Source: Cryptomeria japonica (lineage: Eukaryota; Streptophyta; Pinopsida; Cupressales; Cupressaceae). Taken from it: a DNA stretch of 64,000 nucleotides. The DNA lies in contig NC_081412.1 in the NCBI RefSeq assembly GCF_030272615.1, forward strand, positions 143,635,247 through 143,699,246. Reading direction: 5' to 3'. Position numbers and translations under genes: made by a program. A model generated the notes under the pieces. That model worked only from the letters and a program-made list of their open reading frames with translations, made no database searches and was not told the origin of the DNA. Below, in pieces: positions 24,321 to 36,890 of the stretch (positions are counted from its first letter, which is position 1; the number at the start of each line of letters is the position of its first letter).

Positions 24321-24334
24321 TTTATCCCCCACTT
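24321..24334 (-). other. E3 polypurine tract
   Basis: On the minus strand AAAGTGGGGGATAAA-like sequence ends exactly at the start of the 3' LTR (TGTAGTGTC). Confidence 0.8.
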
Positions 24335-25249
24335 TAGCGAGAGTATAAGCGTATGCTAATACTGTCGGTAAAGTACAAGGAAACAAGACTGAAAGACTTT
24401 GACCATGTCAAGGAGGAAAGATACACCAAGCCCCCAGTGGACTAAGGATCTTATGAATTCAATTGAAAAAGTAAAAGGGAAGATCAAGAGGGAGAGAACC
24501 ATGACTGCAATTAGCAAGGGTCCTCTCACTATGAGTCATGAAAAGTAAGGATACCAAAAATTACAAAGCAAGGCCAAATTCACTAAGTAACTTAAAGTAT
24601 CAAGAAGGAAAATATGAGTGGAGTGTATTCCCCACGTTAAAGCAATCGTGCATGTCTTATCGGGAGCGATTTCTTTAAGGTTGGATATGCCAAAGAGAAA
24701 GAAAGAGAGGAAGCACATTATCACAAGGATTTAGCCCCTAATAGAGGAATAAACCCAAGGATAATGAACAAAAAACACAAAGCATGAGGTGGCTTCACTT
24801 TCCTCAGGGTCAGTATGCTATATGATAACTCATGTATATCATGTATATATGCATAGAATAGTCCTCATTCTCCAAAGAAAGAAAACCACCTTGGAAGAAA
24901 GGGAACATATGCGTCTCTTGAGTCAACATGAAAGAGACCAAAAGAGATCTTAATGCTTTGCATCATCCTCAAGTAGACATCACTAGGGACAACAAATAGA
25001 AGAATAGGGAAACACATAGAAGAAGGGGCACAAAAGAGCGAGAAAAGATAGAGGTAGAGGATCTACGGTGCTAATGCGGCTAGTCTAGCATGACATCCAC
25101 CTTCTGATCTTGATGATCACTATTTGGAGAAGGTGGGAAACACACCAAAGGAGCGACATCGAGCACAAAAAATGGAGCTATCACAAGACCCAAACAAGGA
25201 CTATGCTCATGTGCTAAGTAACTTTGTTCATTTCGAGGAGCTAGGATAT
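24335..25249 (-). other. E3 3' non-coding part
   Basis: No reading resembling pol or any known protein is seen here. It lies between the E4 insertion and the E3 purine tract. Confidence 0.6.
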
Positions 25250-26316
25250 TGTTGGCTTGATGATGATTGTAATGAATTTATCATATGTTGTCATTGATGA
25301 AACACATACACACACACATATGCTCATATTGTCTACCGATGTAACTTCAAAGTTGTTTATACTACAACCGGTATTCTAGAGGTTTATATCCAACCGGTAC
25401 ATGGTAACAACCGATATCTATAAATGGAGACAACCAGTGGATTTGCATAACTCGCTAGCAACATGAAGATACAACAAATATTATCATAGGAGCACCAAGG
25501 ACAACGGTTTATATGTTTAAATCCAACCAGTATTGATTGTTCCAATCGGTATTCATTGATGAGTTATCCTTACTGACAAGATTTGGTGGTATTTTGTGAC
25601 GAGTTATGATCACTTGACCAGATACACTGCACCTAGGTAATTGTGTTATGATTTCTAGAGGCCGATATGAAATCTAAAATGTCTATATATTGACATCACA
25701 ATGAATTATTTTGCATGAGTGAAAGTGATATGCTATGTGTAAAGGCAGAAGTGTTAAGTCGTTGGTAAAGAGGAGTTAAGTGCATAGAAGAGGATCTATA
25801 CAAGCAATTTGTGCTACTACTAGATCACATCACATGTTGTTTTCTAATTATTGCAACAGACAAATCCCCTAATCGGGTAAGCTCTAACAAGCTTCATTGT
25901 TCAAATCCTCTAACCGGGTGATCAATTAGTTTGGATTTAGAGATCCTCCATAGACGTTACTCCTTATAGGGTGCTACATTTTACAAGGTATAGCTTTTAA
26001 CTAAGCTTTGGGATCTTTAACAGGATTCACTCCTAGCAAAGCATTTGTAGACCCTAATAGATCAATTATCTATTACTGCAGATAGTTAACTTGTGAGTCC
26101 CATATCACCGTGGTTTTTACCTATTTGGGTTTTCCATGTATAAACACTTGTGTTATGGTGGATTTTTTACCTATTGTGGATGTTGTTGTATCATTTTTGA
26201 TTGCATGCATATTGTTTAAAAAACTTGTTAAGTTTATCTACCGTTCAGTGTTTAAAATAGTACTATTTTTGGTGTCACTGATTCACCCCCCCTCTCAGTG
26301 CTTTACAAGTCCATCA
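25250..26316 (+). repeat. E4 5' LTR
   Basis: Starts TGTTGGCTTGATG and ends 'caagtccatca'. It contains several 'accggt' and 'accgat' words, a short CA-repeat, and near its end the 'ggtttttacctatttggg' and 'gattcacccc' blocks. Confidence 0.9.
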
Positions 26317-26318
26317 AT

Positions 26319-26330
26319 TGGTATCAAAGC
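26319..26330 (+). other. E4 primer-binding site (initiator Met tRNA type)
   Basis: TGGTATCAAAGC differs at one base from the usual TGGTATCAGAGC and starts two bases after the 5' LTR. Confidence 0.85.
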
Positions 26331-26380
26331 CTAACTTCCTTAAAGCCTAATCGCTTGGAAGAAAACCCTAAATCTATCAT

Positions 26381-27660
26381 GGGGGATATGAGCTACCTTG
26401 AGATGGCTAGAGAGCTTGAGGCTAGTAAGAATGAGCTTGAAACCCTAAGGGTCAAACTAAAAGCTTCTTAAGTCAAAAGAAGAGAGATAACTAAACAACT
26501 GTTAGAAATATCTAATAATAGTTCTTCAAATGAGGCCAATATTGATGCTTTAGCTGAGGAAGTTGAAAAAATAAACAATGAAAAGCTAAATCTGAGGAGA
26601 GAGCTAGAAGGTCTTACTATCTGCATGATTTAGGAACTAGAAGCTAGGAGAACTGCTGAAGATCTCACCAAAGAAAGAGATCATGAGATTGCTAAGATCA
26701 AGTGAGAGAATGCTACCATGCATGAGTATTTGAATGCCGAAAGAGAAGAAAAAGAGAACCTTCAGCTAGATCTTGAATTAGCATCATCTCTGAGAGAGAA
26801 CCTGTTAAAACATAATGAAGATCTCACCAGATAGTTCACTGAAGCAAATGGGAAATTGGAAAAGTTCAACAGAAGTTATATCTTGCCGGAAGAATGAATT
26901 CAATCACAAAGGATGAATGGTGATACCTCTGAACTTGGCTTTCACACATCTAAAAAAGGTGAATCCTCCGGTACCAAGAGCAACTCTCTTAAGAATAAAT
27001 CTGCTCCTAAGATAAAAAAGCCTACTGGTAAGAAGGTCTTTAAACCTGTTTGTTTTGTTTTCCATAAACCTGGTCACACTGCAAATGTTTGTATTGACAA
27101 ACCTAATAGAAATGAAAACTACAATACTAATGCTAGGTATGTGTCCAAGAAATTTGAAGGTCATTGCTTCACATTTAAAATGTATGGACATAGATCAGTT
27201 GAATGTAGATATGGAGTGAATAATTTTGTACCACATATACATTCAAGACCAAATGGCAATTGGATGAGAAATTTTGACAATTGAGTCAACATGAACTGAA
27301 AAAGACCCTATGACAATCGGTTTAGTCCATTTGAGATGGAAAAGGTAACAAATGTCATTTGCACCATCTGTAACAACTTTGGTCATGTGGCTATGAATTG
27401 CAAAGAAGAATTGGGAGAGGTAATGTAGGACCTTCGAAATTATCTGGTATGGCCTGCTATCACTGTCACAAACTAGGACACTTGGCAAAATTCTATAGAT
27501 CCAGGAAGAGAAAACCATTCAATCCTTCTAAAGATCAGAAAGTTAATGTTGAAGAAATCAGAGAAGAAATGAATCGAATATGGAAGAAGAAGAGTGATGG
27601 CTCACCTGAAGAAGAGACTGTTCCTTCACCAAGTGTGGAGAATCATGCACCAGTGAATTA
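26381..27660 (+). pseudogene. E4 gag-like protein: coiled coil and zinc knuckles (broken)
   Basis: The first part begins MGDMSYLEMARELE (ATG at about 26380) and is a long charged coiled coil to about 26890. The second part has four knuckles or knuckle remnants: CFVFHKPGHTANVC, CFTFKMYGHRSVEC, CTICNNFGHVAMNC and CYHCHKLGHLAKF. This is the same order and number as in E1, although the sequences have diverged well beyond the LTR difference, so E1 and E4 are distinct families. It is broken in several places. Confidence 0.8.
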
Positions 27661-28074
27661 AGTCTTTTCAATATGGCTAAGGGGAACTTAACGATAAATC
27701 CACCTTCGGACCCCTTGAGATAAATGAACGGTAAGAGAATTTAAATGCATGAAATTTTGATAACTTTTTGTCAATCAATTATCAACCAGTTTTACATCTA
27801 TGTGTCACCAAGCGGTGTAATGTAATTAGGGTTTGTAACCCTAACGGGTGAGTATTTAATGCAATAGGTAAAAAGGATAAAAGCAAGTTTTCACTTTGTT
27901 ATTTTTACCCTAACACATATGAGAAAGAATTTGTGAGCCCTTGTAGAGATGAGAAAGGATTGTTGGCTGATATTTGTCGAAGCTGCATTGTGATTTGAGT
28001 AATCAAACAGATTTGAAGGTTGGAGAAGACTAAACTGGTGTGCACTTGAGCATTCAACCGGTTAAAGATGCAAC

Positions 28075-31000
28075 ATGCGTGAAACAAGGTATTTCTTTGA
28101 AAAATCCTGCTTCGAATCTAGTTTATCTGGAATGGCATCGTCTTCTAAACTAGTAGAAAGATTAATGATTACAACTGAACCTATGGAAGTTGTTGAAGCA
28201 AAAAAAATTGTGTCTTATAATGCTTTATCACAAGTTCCTAGTTGCGTTATAGTGAAAGGAGATTTGTCCAGCTACATTGATTGCAAGATTGAGGATTTAG
28301 GATCATTGTTGATATATTCTTAGTTAAAATCCCTTTGCGATGAAAACAGAAAGATTCAAACAAAATACATTAGTGTTTATGAAAAAGGTTTTCATAATGC
28401 AACTTACTTTCTTGAAGATTTTGAAGAGGAACATATCCGAATTATTTTGAGTCGAGTTCACGAAGAAAGCATGTATTTAGAAAGGACTCATACTATAACC
28501 AAGGAAGCTATTCAAGCTGTAACTAGTTTTTACTCAATTGACAAAGTATCTGTGTTGAGATGTATTTCAAAAGAGATAGTATACACTCTAACTGGATCAA
28601 CATATGACAAGCGTTCTTTTTTTATCAATAACATCAGGGACCCAACAGTAAAGTTGGCAGTTATGGTTATAGGCTACAGGGGTATTCTATTCTAGCAGAT
28701 TAAATAGTGTTCCATCAATAGCGGTGCATACTGCTTACAAGATGATACCTAAAAATTCTAATTATGACCTATGTGAGGCCATGAGGAGCCAATTATTGTT
28801 AAATCTTCAGTCTATCAAGACGTACAACAACCTAAAGTTTAAATTTGGACAGTTACTGATCGGGCTATTCTTTTATTTCTAGAATTTCCTACCGGAAATA
28901 GGTGATTACGAATGGTCTAAGGATCTACCGGTATCTGCCCAGATTAAGAACAATATCAAGGCTGTGAAGAACACCTTTTCTGCTGCAATGAACAAATACT
29001 TCAATGAATTTTAGAAGAAAATGAGCATGAGACTAAGATTACCTGAGGATGTGGTAAAACATTTTGCTAAGGACATTGTTTTCACAGTTACCACTAATTT
29101 TTGTTTAATGGAGGCAATTGAGCCGAGAGAAGAAGAAATGGAAGATATGAGTTATGAGGTCAACTATGACTTACTGATTGGTTATGCTAATAACCTGTTG
29201 GCATCTCCAAAGGATAAAAAGAACACAAAATTGAATATTATTGAAGATCAGACTGCACAAGCCATAACCAATATTGTTCCTACCATGAGTGGTAAAGGTA
29301 AGAGAAAGAAGGATGAGCAAGCACCTTTGGTGATAAAAAATACAAGAGTGACATGAAATGTCCAGACCAAAAAGGAACCAACACCTAAAGTTTATGCAAA
29401 GAAGGAGAATGCATCTAAGAAAAGAGGTTGAAAACTAATTCTCCAAGAAGAATCTGAAGGCACTGACATTGAGGAGGAACCCGAGAAGATGAAAGAAACT
29501 GGTAAAATAACCAAACTAGTGAAGGAAGTGCCAAAGGCAACTGTGCCTTTTGACATCTCAACTTACAAGCCTGAGACTACCTTTGAGAGGACAGTAAAGA
29601 CATTAGAGAGAATCAAATTTGATAATGTCAAAGAACATTTTGATTCTTTCATTGAAGATGAAAAGGAACAAATAATTCAACAGGTAATCAATTATTTGTG
29701 CCATTTCAATAAATTACCACATGATCTTGAAAAGGATATCTCTAATTCCTTGTATACTATTCTTTTGAATAAATGGGAGGAGGCAATAAAGAAAGAAAAA
29801 AGAATCATAGATGATGTATTTGTACAATATTTTCCTAAGTTGTCAAAAGATGAGTTGAATGAATTGGTTGATAAATATAAAGTTCATTTTTCTTACAAAA
29901 CGAGAAGATTGAAGTTGATCAATGGAAAAGTGCAACCTATTGAGACTGAGACTCATCAGATTGCTCGTAATATAAAACACATGGAAGATCTTATACATTA
30001 TTCTAAGGATGAGCAAGATACTATTGATCGACTTGATATGGATGAAGAAGAAATTGTGCAAATTGATGTGGTCTATCCTGTCAAGAAGAAGGATGATACT
30101 ATCATCCAAGTTGTTGATGATATTCAGGATACAATTGATCTATCTGGAGACATCATTGTACCAGATATGCAGCCACCTAAAATCACTAACTTACAGATTA
30201 CTTTAGTTGAGAAACTGGCAACTCAACCAAGAGTGGATATTCCACCGGCAAAGGAACAACCTGAGAAACCCCAGTCCCCACCAATTTCACAAAAAAATCA
30301 TAAGGAATCTCATGAAAAAATTGTTACACAGATTTATGAATAGGAAATGGAGAAAGGACAAGAGAAAGCAATTGTTAAAGTAACATCTTCTGAACCGACA
30401 AAAAAATTAGTCATAAAACAAACTAATGAAGATGATGATGACTCATTAGGCATCTCAGGGCCTATAATTGTTGATAATATGAGTGCATCTGAAATGATGA
30501 AGATTGAAATTGTCATGCAATCTAGAGCACACAAAAAGAGACTTAAAGAGCAAAGAATGGAAGTTGAAAAAATTTAGAATGCAGTAGATATTTTCTCAAG
30601 TATACTATTGAAAAATTTTACAAGACATCTAACAACCTCTATTAGCAAACTTGGTCAATTGGTTTCTGATGCATCTGACCAAATTAAGTCACTTGAAGAA
30701 GCAACACACACTTACACTGAGAAGAGTTACAGGAAGAGGCATGGAGAGAAGCTTATGAAAGAAATTGATACAGGGAAACTTGCTCTATCTTTTAATAAAG
30801 ATTTGTTAAGAAAAGCTATTGAAACGGGAGGAAAATATCTTGCTTCTACTTCTAATGTTTCATTCTTTTATTCTAATATCAATAAAAGGCAAATTGAAAT
30901 AGAGCAAGAGCTAGAAAAGATATGCAATGCATATGTACCACTTCAAGACTCTATTTTTGCTTTTAGCAAATTTATGGATGATTTGCACAATAGGTTGGAT

Positions 31001-31228
31001 ATCTATGATCTTAAGAAAGAAAAAAGACTTCGGTCACTGAAGGAATTGAAGAGTCTACTCACATCCCAATTTGACATATTGCAAAGAGCCTACATGCATG
31101 TAGAAGTTATTTTAGCTACTCCAGAAACCTGTACACTTGATTCCATGGAAGAGTTCCATACACAGATTATGTCTACACTTGAGTACACTAATAACATGCT
31201 AGAAACATGGACACATGCTTTATCATAG
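28075..31228 (+). pseudogene. E4 second coding region, large unknown protein (broken)
   Basis: The open stretches are at 28075-28323, 28447-28695, 29021-29356, 29489-30343 (284 residues), 30347-30577 and 30608-31228 (206 residues). The front part matches the E1 second protein at HTITKEAIQAVT, TLTGSTYDKRS and VIGYR. The middle is basic and Lys/Thr/Glu-rich, then Pro-rich. The end is a charged helical tail of about 200 residues. No enzyme motif is visible. It is broken in several places. Function is unknown; a structural or host-interaction role for the element is only a guess. Confidence 0.75.
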
Positions 31229-31514
31229 TTGAAGAGAAACTTTAATGTTATTTTCATGAGACTTGTGAATGCATGAATCCTGATTCAGTTTTTCAAGTTT
31301 TTGTATATGTAAAACATTTTTGATACAAACTTTTCTCTCTCTATATATTTTACTTTTCAATTTGGCATTGTTGTCAAAGGGGGAGTAGAAATATGTATGT
31401 GTGTCTTTGAAATTTTTTTATGATGTATGATGTAAGGGAGAGTATGTGTATTTTTTTTTTGTAAAGCACACTTAGCGGTATTATTGAAAATTTTCTAAGT
31501 GTTGCCATCAATAC

Positions 31515-31527
31515 CAAAGGGGGAGAT
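31515..31527 (+). other. E4 polypurine tract
   Basis: CCAAAGGGGGAGA precedes the 3' LTR, matching the E1 tract. Confidence 0.8.
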
Positions 31528-32594
31528 TGTTGGCTTGATGATGATTGTAATGAATTCATCATATGTTGTCGTTGATGAAATACATACACACACATATGCT
31601 CATATTGTCTACCGATGTAACTTTAAAGTTGTTTATACTACAACCAATATTCTAGAGGTTTATATCCAATCGGTACATGGTGACAACCGATATCTATACA
31701 TGGAGACAACCAGTGGATCTGCATCACTCGACAACAACATGAAGATACAATGAATATTATCACAAGAGCATCAAGGATAACGGTTTATATGTTTAACTCC
31801 AACCAGTATTTATTGATGAGTTATCACAAGTCATGATGAGTTATCCTTACCGACAAGATTTGGCGGTATTTTTGTGATGAGTTATGATCACTTAACCAGA
31901 TATACTGCACCTAGGTAATTATGTTATGATTTCTAGAGGCAGACATGAAATCTAAAATGTCTATATATTGACATCACAATGAATAATTTTGTATGAACAA
32001 AAGTGATATGCTATGTGTAAAGGTAGAAGTGTTAAGTCGTTGGTTAAGAGGAGTTAAGTGCACAAAAGAGGATCTATAAAAGAAATTTGTACTACTACTA
32101 GATCACATCACTTGTTGTTTTCTAATCACTGTAACAGTCAAATCCCCTAACCAGGTAAGCTCTAACAAGCTTCATTGTTCAAATCCTCTAACCAGGTGAT
32201 CCATTAATTTGGATTTAGAAATCCTCCATAGAGGTTACTCCTTATAGGGTACTACCTTTTACAAGGTATAGATTTTAACTAAGCTTTGGGATCTTTAACA
32301 AGATTCACTCCTAGCAGAGCATTTGCAAACCCTAACCGGTCAGTTATCTATTACTACAGATAGTTAACTTGTGAGTCCCATCTCACAGTGATTTTTACCT
32401 ATTTGGGTTTTCCATGTATAAACACTTGTGTTATGGTGGATGTTTTACTTATTATGGATGTTGTTATATCATTTTTGATTGCATGCATATTTTTTAACAA
32501 ACTTGTTAAGTTTATCTACCAGTCAGTGTTTAAAGTAGTACTATTTTTGGTGTCATTGATTCATCCCCCCTCTTAGTGCTTTACAAGTCCATCA
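31528..32594 (+). repeat. E4 3' LTR
   Basis: Parallel to 25250-26316 along its length, starting TGTTGGCTTGATG and ending 'caagtccatca'. AGGAT follows. Confidence 0.9.
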
Positions 32595-32832
32595 AGGATT
32601 AAGGCTTTTGAAAATTCTATAGATAAATGTTTGTTAACATCAACATATTCATATTCACTATCAGGAGCATTAGGAATTGTATTGCCATCATGAATAACAT
32701 TTTAACCTATTTCTTCATCAAGATTTATAGAAAAAGGAGCTCTAACACGAATAGAAGTAAAACCATCACATGTTTTTTGCAACTTATGATTTGGAGATTT
32801 AGGTTCAAGATCTTGCTTAGGAGAAAAGGGAA

Positions 32833-33249
32833 TCATGTCAATTGTTGGTGTTTTAGGAGATTGAATAGTTTGAGAAACAACTTCACGAGATCTAGCATGA
32901 TGTTTTCATGGGCGATCTTTTGCACAACAATTCTGTTGAGTCTAAGCGGAAGGCTGAGAAAAGGAGGAATATTTATTGAAGGAGGAATGTTTGTTGAAGG
33001 AGAAATATTTTTTGAAAGAGGAATGTTCTCATCTTTGGTAGTTGGATGGTTAGGCTGAGGTCTCTTAGGTTGAACAAGAAGAGAGATAGGTCTCTTCTTT
33101 GTATAAGAGAAAGGAGGAAGAACTGTACCATATAAAGGAGGAATATTCAATGTAGGAAGGAGACTAGGTCCATCATGAGGAGGAGGTATAGGTCTAACCT
33201 TAGGAGGGATATTATTGTTCTTCTTAGGAGAAGGCATAGTTTCATCCAT
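32833..33249 (-). pseudogene. E3 Pro-rich region after protease
   Basis: This 138-residue minus-strand reading is Pro/Asn/Ile-rich with repeated NIPP words (NISPSTNIPPSINIPP). It lies downstream of the E3 protease part and looks like a linker of low complexity. No pol follows it before the E4 insertion. It is part of a broken element. Confidence 0.55.
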
Positions 33250-33717
33250 AGGAATAGGTTGGGAATCTTCCTTAGGAGTAAGATTAGTTCAATTCATTAG
33301 AGAAAGAACTTCATCTTCAAGAATAGTGGGGATATCAAATGTTGGAGTTCTAGGTTGACTTAAGGATATGATCATATATTTCTTCCATTTATGATAAGAT
33401 TGAAAGAGAGAATCACTTCTTGTTGAAAGAGATTGAAATTGTTGAGGCTAAAAGTAATCAATAGGAACACCTAGGCTTCTTTCGGTTGGTCGAAATAGGT
33501 TGTGGTTAACAGTTATGATTTTTCCATTGTGGGAAAATTTCAAACACTTATGGATTGGAGAGGAAATACCCTTCATGGAAGATAGCCAAGGGTAACCTAA
33601 ATTTACACAGAATTGTTCAAATGAAGGAATGATAACAAAGTTGACATCTATAGATTTAGTGTGAACCTCAATAGGGAGTGTGATAGAACCAATATTAGGA
33701 CAAGAAAATCCATCAAA

Positions 33718-34017
33718 TCATTTAATGACCACAATAGTATCGTCATATATTGGTTTATGCAAATGTAAAGTATAAAGATATTCTTCAGTGATAACATTAA
33801 CCATGCAAGAGGGATCAATAAGCACACCACGACAAGGTTTGTCTTGGATTTTCGTGACTATGTATAAAGGGCCATCGGGTGCTCTAATAGTCTCACGAGG
33901 GTCAAATGTGATGCATTGATCCTTAGGTGTTTCTTGTTTCTCCACCATATTCACTAAATTTGGAGCCATTGTAGTGAGATCAGAAGGAGAGAAAGAGGTA
34001 TGTTCAGTTTCAATCAC
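33718..34017 (-). pseudogene. E3 aspartic protease part (broken)
   Basis: The reading contains PCRGVLIDPSCMVNVITEEYL, the retropepsin active-site region in the position and context of VLIDGGASLNI in E2. The remaining protease body is eroded. It follows the gag knuckle on the same strand. Confidence 0.65.
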
Positions 34018-34080
34018 GTTAGAGGTATGAGAGGGTAAAGGATCAGTAAAAATCTTAAGATTTTTACTAGGAGGAGCTAC

Positions 34081-34790
34081 TTATTTGTTTCCCTTATCAT
34101 TCACACCTGCCACAAATATAGTATTATTATCAATCAGCTCTTGAATCTTATTTTTTAATGCACAACATTTCTTAGTATCATGACCAGGTTGATGATGAAA
34201 TTGACAAAAATAATTACTATCAAAGTAAGGTGAGGCTGCCTTAGAAGGTTCAACTGGTTTTATTGGAGGAATTTTGATAACATTTCTTTGTAATAACTTA
34301 GACATGATGCTATGCAAAGATTAATTCAAAGGAGTAAATTACCTTTCTCTTTTGAAAAATTTAGAAGCAGGAGGCACACGTGTGGTAGCATTCACATTAT
34401 TGTTGTTGATGGTGTCATTGAATTTGATGAAGCCTTTATTCAGTTTGAACTTCACATACAGTGGTTGAGCACTCTCACCCTTATCACTCAGATCCATAGG
34501 AGTAGATTGCTCCAGTTGACACATAGTCAGTTGATAATTGTGAAGTATTGCACACAACTGTGAAAAGGAAGTAAAATTAGAAAGGAGAAGTTTGTCCCTA
34601 ATGTCTTTTTGCAAATTAGAAATAAAAATTCTTTGAATCATTATTAGGCACTGGAAAATAAATTTGAGAACACAAATACTTATATCTACCAATGAAATCA
34701 AACACTTTTCTTTAACACCTTGTTTATAATGTATTAAATCAGTCAAAGTGATTTTAGGACCTATATTGTTTTCAAATTGTTGAATAAAAG
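34081..34790 (-). pseudogene. E3 gag, C-terminal part with zinc knuckle (broken)
   Basis: The part from 34790 down to about 34340 is the second half of a retrotransposon gag domain (TLTDLIHYKQG, then a helical stretch). 34317-34081 has CQFHHQPGHDTKKCCALKNKIQELID, a CX2HX3GHX4C knuckle with the same following helix as CDYHRTKGHKMASCYKLKN in E2. The gag domain is cut by the E2 insertion at 34790/53499. It is broken in several places. Confidence 0.75.
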
Positions 34791-36049
34791 TGTAGACACC
34801 TAAAAATGTCCCATTGATCATGTACTAACTATTCCTCTAATTGATTAAATGATTCTTTAATTATTTAATTAAGTTAATTAACTATTTCTTCTAATTTCAT
34901 ATTTCTTCATAATCTTACTAATTATTCTATTTTCCTATTCTATCATCATTTAATCATTTTAATCATTTTCTAAATATTAATTAAATATTTATTATTTAAT
35001 TAATTCTGATTAATTCCCCAATTTAAATAATCTTTATTATTTAAATAAATTACTAATTAATTCTCAATTTCTATCTCCAATCATCTAATCATTCAACCAT
35101 CTTCTAAATATTAATTAACTATTTATTATTTAATTAATTGTGATTTAATCCTTTAAATTAAATAATCTTTATTATTTAGTTAAATTCCATTTCTAAATAA
35201 TTAAATAGTTTCTTTAAATTATTTAATTAACTAATTAATTCTTCCATTTTAAAATCCCCAAATTCTAATTTCATTTAATTTCATATTCTTTTGATTTCTT
35301 CCAAATTCAATTACATGTGCATGATTTCAAAAACCAAATTGAAAATCAAAGTCAAGTTCTAAATATATTCAAATGCTAAATTGAATTAATAAATTCAATT
35401 ATTTGAATAATATCTCCTGCAAAGATTAAATTAATAATCTAAATCTAAATGCAAGCACATGCTAAATTAATTAATTCAATCAATTAATTAATTAAATCAT
35501 TTATCTCTTCCACTTCTATTTCCATCTTTTAGTTAGCTTTTTCTAAATTAAGCTCTCTGTGTCATCTTCTTTATTTCTACCAATCATTCTTTTTCTTCCT
35601 TCAGTCAACTTTTTCTCAATCAATTGACTCAATTAATCTATTCAATCTATTGAGTTTCACTCCTACAATCAATAGTTCAACTATCAATTTTCATTTGAGC
35701 TCACCTCAGTTCACACCTCTTGATCATTTTGTTCCACCTTTCAATCAATCTTCTCCAATTTTCTATAAATTGAGCATCCAATCTCCATTTTCAACAATCA
35801 CGAACTTCCAATCTTTGTGTCACTTGTAGGTTACCAGTGCAATATCTGAGAGCCATCATACCATGAAGAGGAGAAGAGCAATGGAAGCGATATGCCATCT
35901 TGGGATAGGGAGTTTTATTGAATGATTTTAATTCCTATTTCTTAAATTGCATTATTTCATTGGTTTTATGTTTAAATTTCTTAGATAGTTAAGGATTTCG
36001 TGATTGTCCTTATTTCTTATTTAGCAATGGTATCTTTGAGCATAACACA
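34791..36049 (+). repeat. E2 5' LTR
   Basis: Very AT-rich first half with many TTAATTAATT words; TATA box at 35764-35770 ('tataaat'). Parallel to 52240-53498 with equal length. Confidence 0.95.
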
Positions 36050-36069
36050 TTTTGGTGAACCCGACGTGA
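36050..36069 (+). other. E2 primer-binding region
   Basis: TTTTGGTGAACCCGACGTGA follows the 5' LTR directly. The E3 primer region shares the first 12 bases. I could not name the tRNA. Confidence 0.65.
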
Positions 36070-36159
36070 ACTAACAACAATTTAACCTTTTTCTGTGTTT
36101 ATGATTTTTGCAGATTGTGCAGATTTTTTTTTTTTTTTTTGCAGGTTGCATGAATTTCG

Positions 36160-36890
36160 AGAAAAGATTTGTCGTCATGCAATTGAGCTTACATCGTCAC
36201 AAAATCACATAGATAGAATATTGCATTTGACCCTTCAAGGTCACACATTCATCCAGACAGGGTCACGCAATCGTCCTGTACGGATCAGGCAATCGTCCTT
36301 TCTGGGTCACACATCCGCAGGGTTAATTGTTGTTTTATTTTTCTTCTGTCTGTTATTAATTCTGTATAATTCTGCCTTAAATTTGGTTAATCGGGGATCA
36401 AAATTACTCTTTTATTTCAGGATTTGATTAACAAAGTTTATGGCAAGAAAAATTCAGTTCAAAATTTCAGGTGCGAGAAGGACGAAACAACAAAGGAGGG
36501 AAGCTAAACGATATCAGAAATTTCTCCAAGCAGAAAAATTGATACAGGATTCAGAAGAACAACGGGCCTTAGATAGATATAATAGCCTAGTTCTTTCTTA
36601 TACAGTTAAATATGATCTAATCAATATTGAATGGATGATGAGGGATTTGGCTAGGGCTTCACAATTGGTTTCGCAGGTTCCTGATCAGGTTTAGTTTTCT
36701 TGTTTTTTTTTCTAATTTTTGTTGTTGTCTGTATTTTGTCATGCAATCGATCTATTATTGTTACGCAATCAAGTAGATAAAGTCATGCATTCGCTCTATT
36801 AGAATTACACATTCGCTCTGTCAAATTCACGCATTTGCTCAGTAAGTATCATGCAATCGCTCAGGTAGTATTATGCAATCACCTCTATCA
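36160..36890 (+). repeat. E2 leader: short repeats of 'gtcatgcaatcgctc' type
   Basis: At about 36230-36320 and 36735-36885 a word of the form gtcAcgcaaTCG or gtcatgcattcgctct recurs every 26-28 bases. The same word occurs on the opposite strand inside the intron of the antisense gene (51480-51720). Confidence 0.65.
36440..36694 (+). CDS. E2 small leader reading, basic protein of unknown role
   Basis: The 84-residue reading MARKIQFKISGARRTKQQRR... is basic at the start and helical later. A splice acceptor-like tract ('tttatttcag', ending 36420) lies just before its ATG. Its end coincides with a donor-like CAG|GT at 36689, and an acceptor with a branch-like 'ctaat' and 'tttacag' ends at 36946. 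It may therefore be one exon of a spliced leader ORF. Some large plant Tat/Ogre elements have an extra ORF before gag. I do not recognise this protein. Confidence 0.4.
   Translation: MARKIQFKISGARRTKQQRREAKRYQKFLQAEKLIQDSEEQRALDRYNSLVLSYTVKYDLINIEWMMRDLARASQLVSQVPDQV

Larger units (their letters stand above)
25250..32594 (+). mobile_element. E4: pol-less Copia-type LTR element inside E3
   Basis: Both LTRs are about 1067 bp. The Met-tRNA-type primer site and a purine tract are in place. AGGAT lies at 32595-32599 and at 25243-25247, two bases before the 5' LTR. Inside are a coiled-coil and zinc-knuckle gag-like part and a long unknown protein, as in E1, and nothing resembling pol. The LTRs differ by roughly 6% by eye. 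The coding parts are broken several times. It is clearly younger than E3, which it interrupts. Confidence 0.9.

Noticed and set aside
32627-33058. Plus-strand protein in E3
   Set aside because: It is the opposite-strand shadow of the Pro-rich minus-strand reading.
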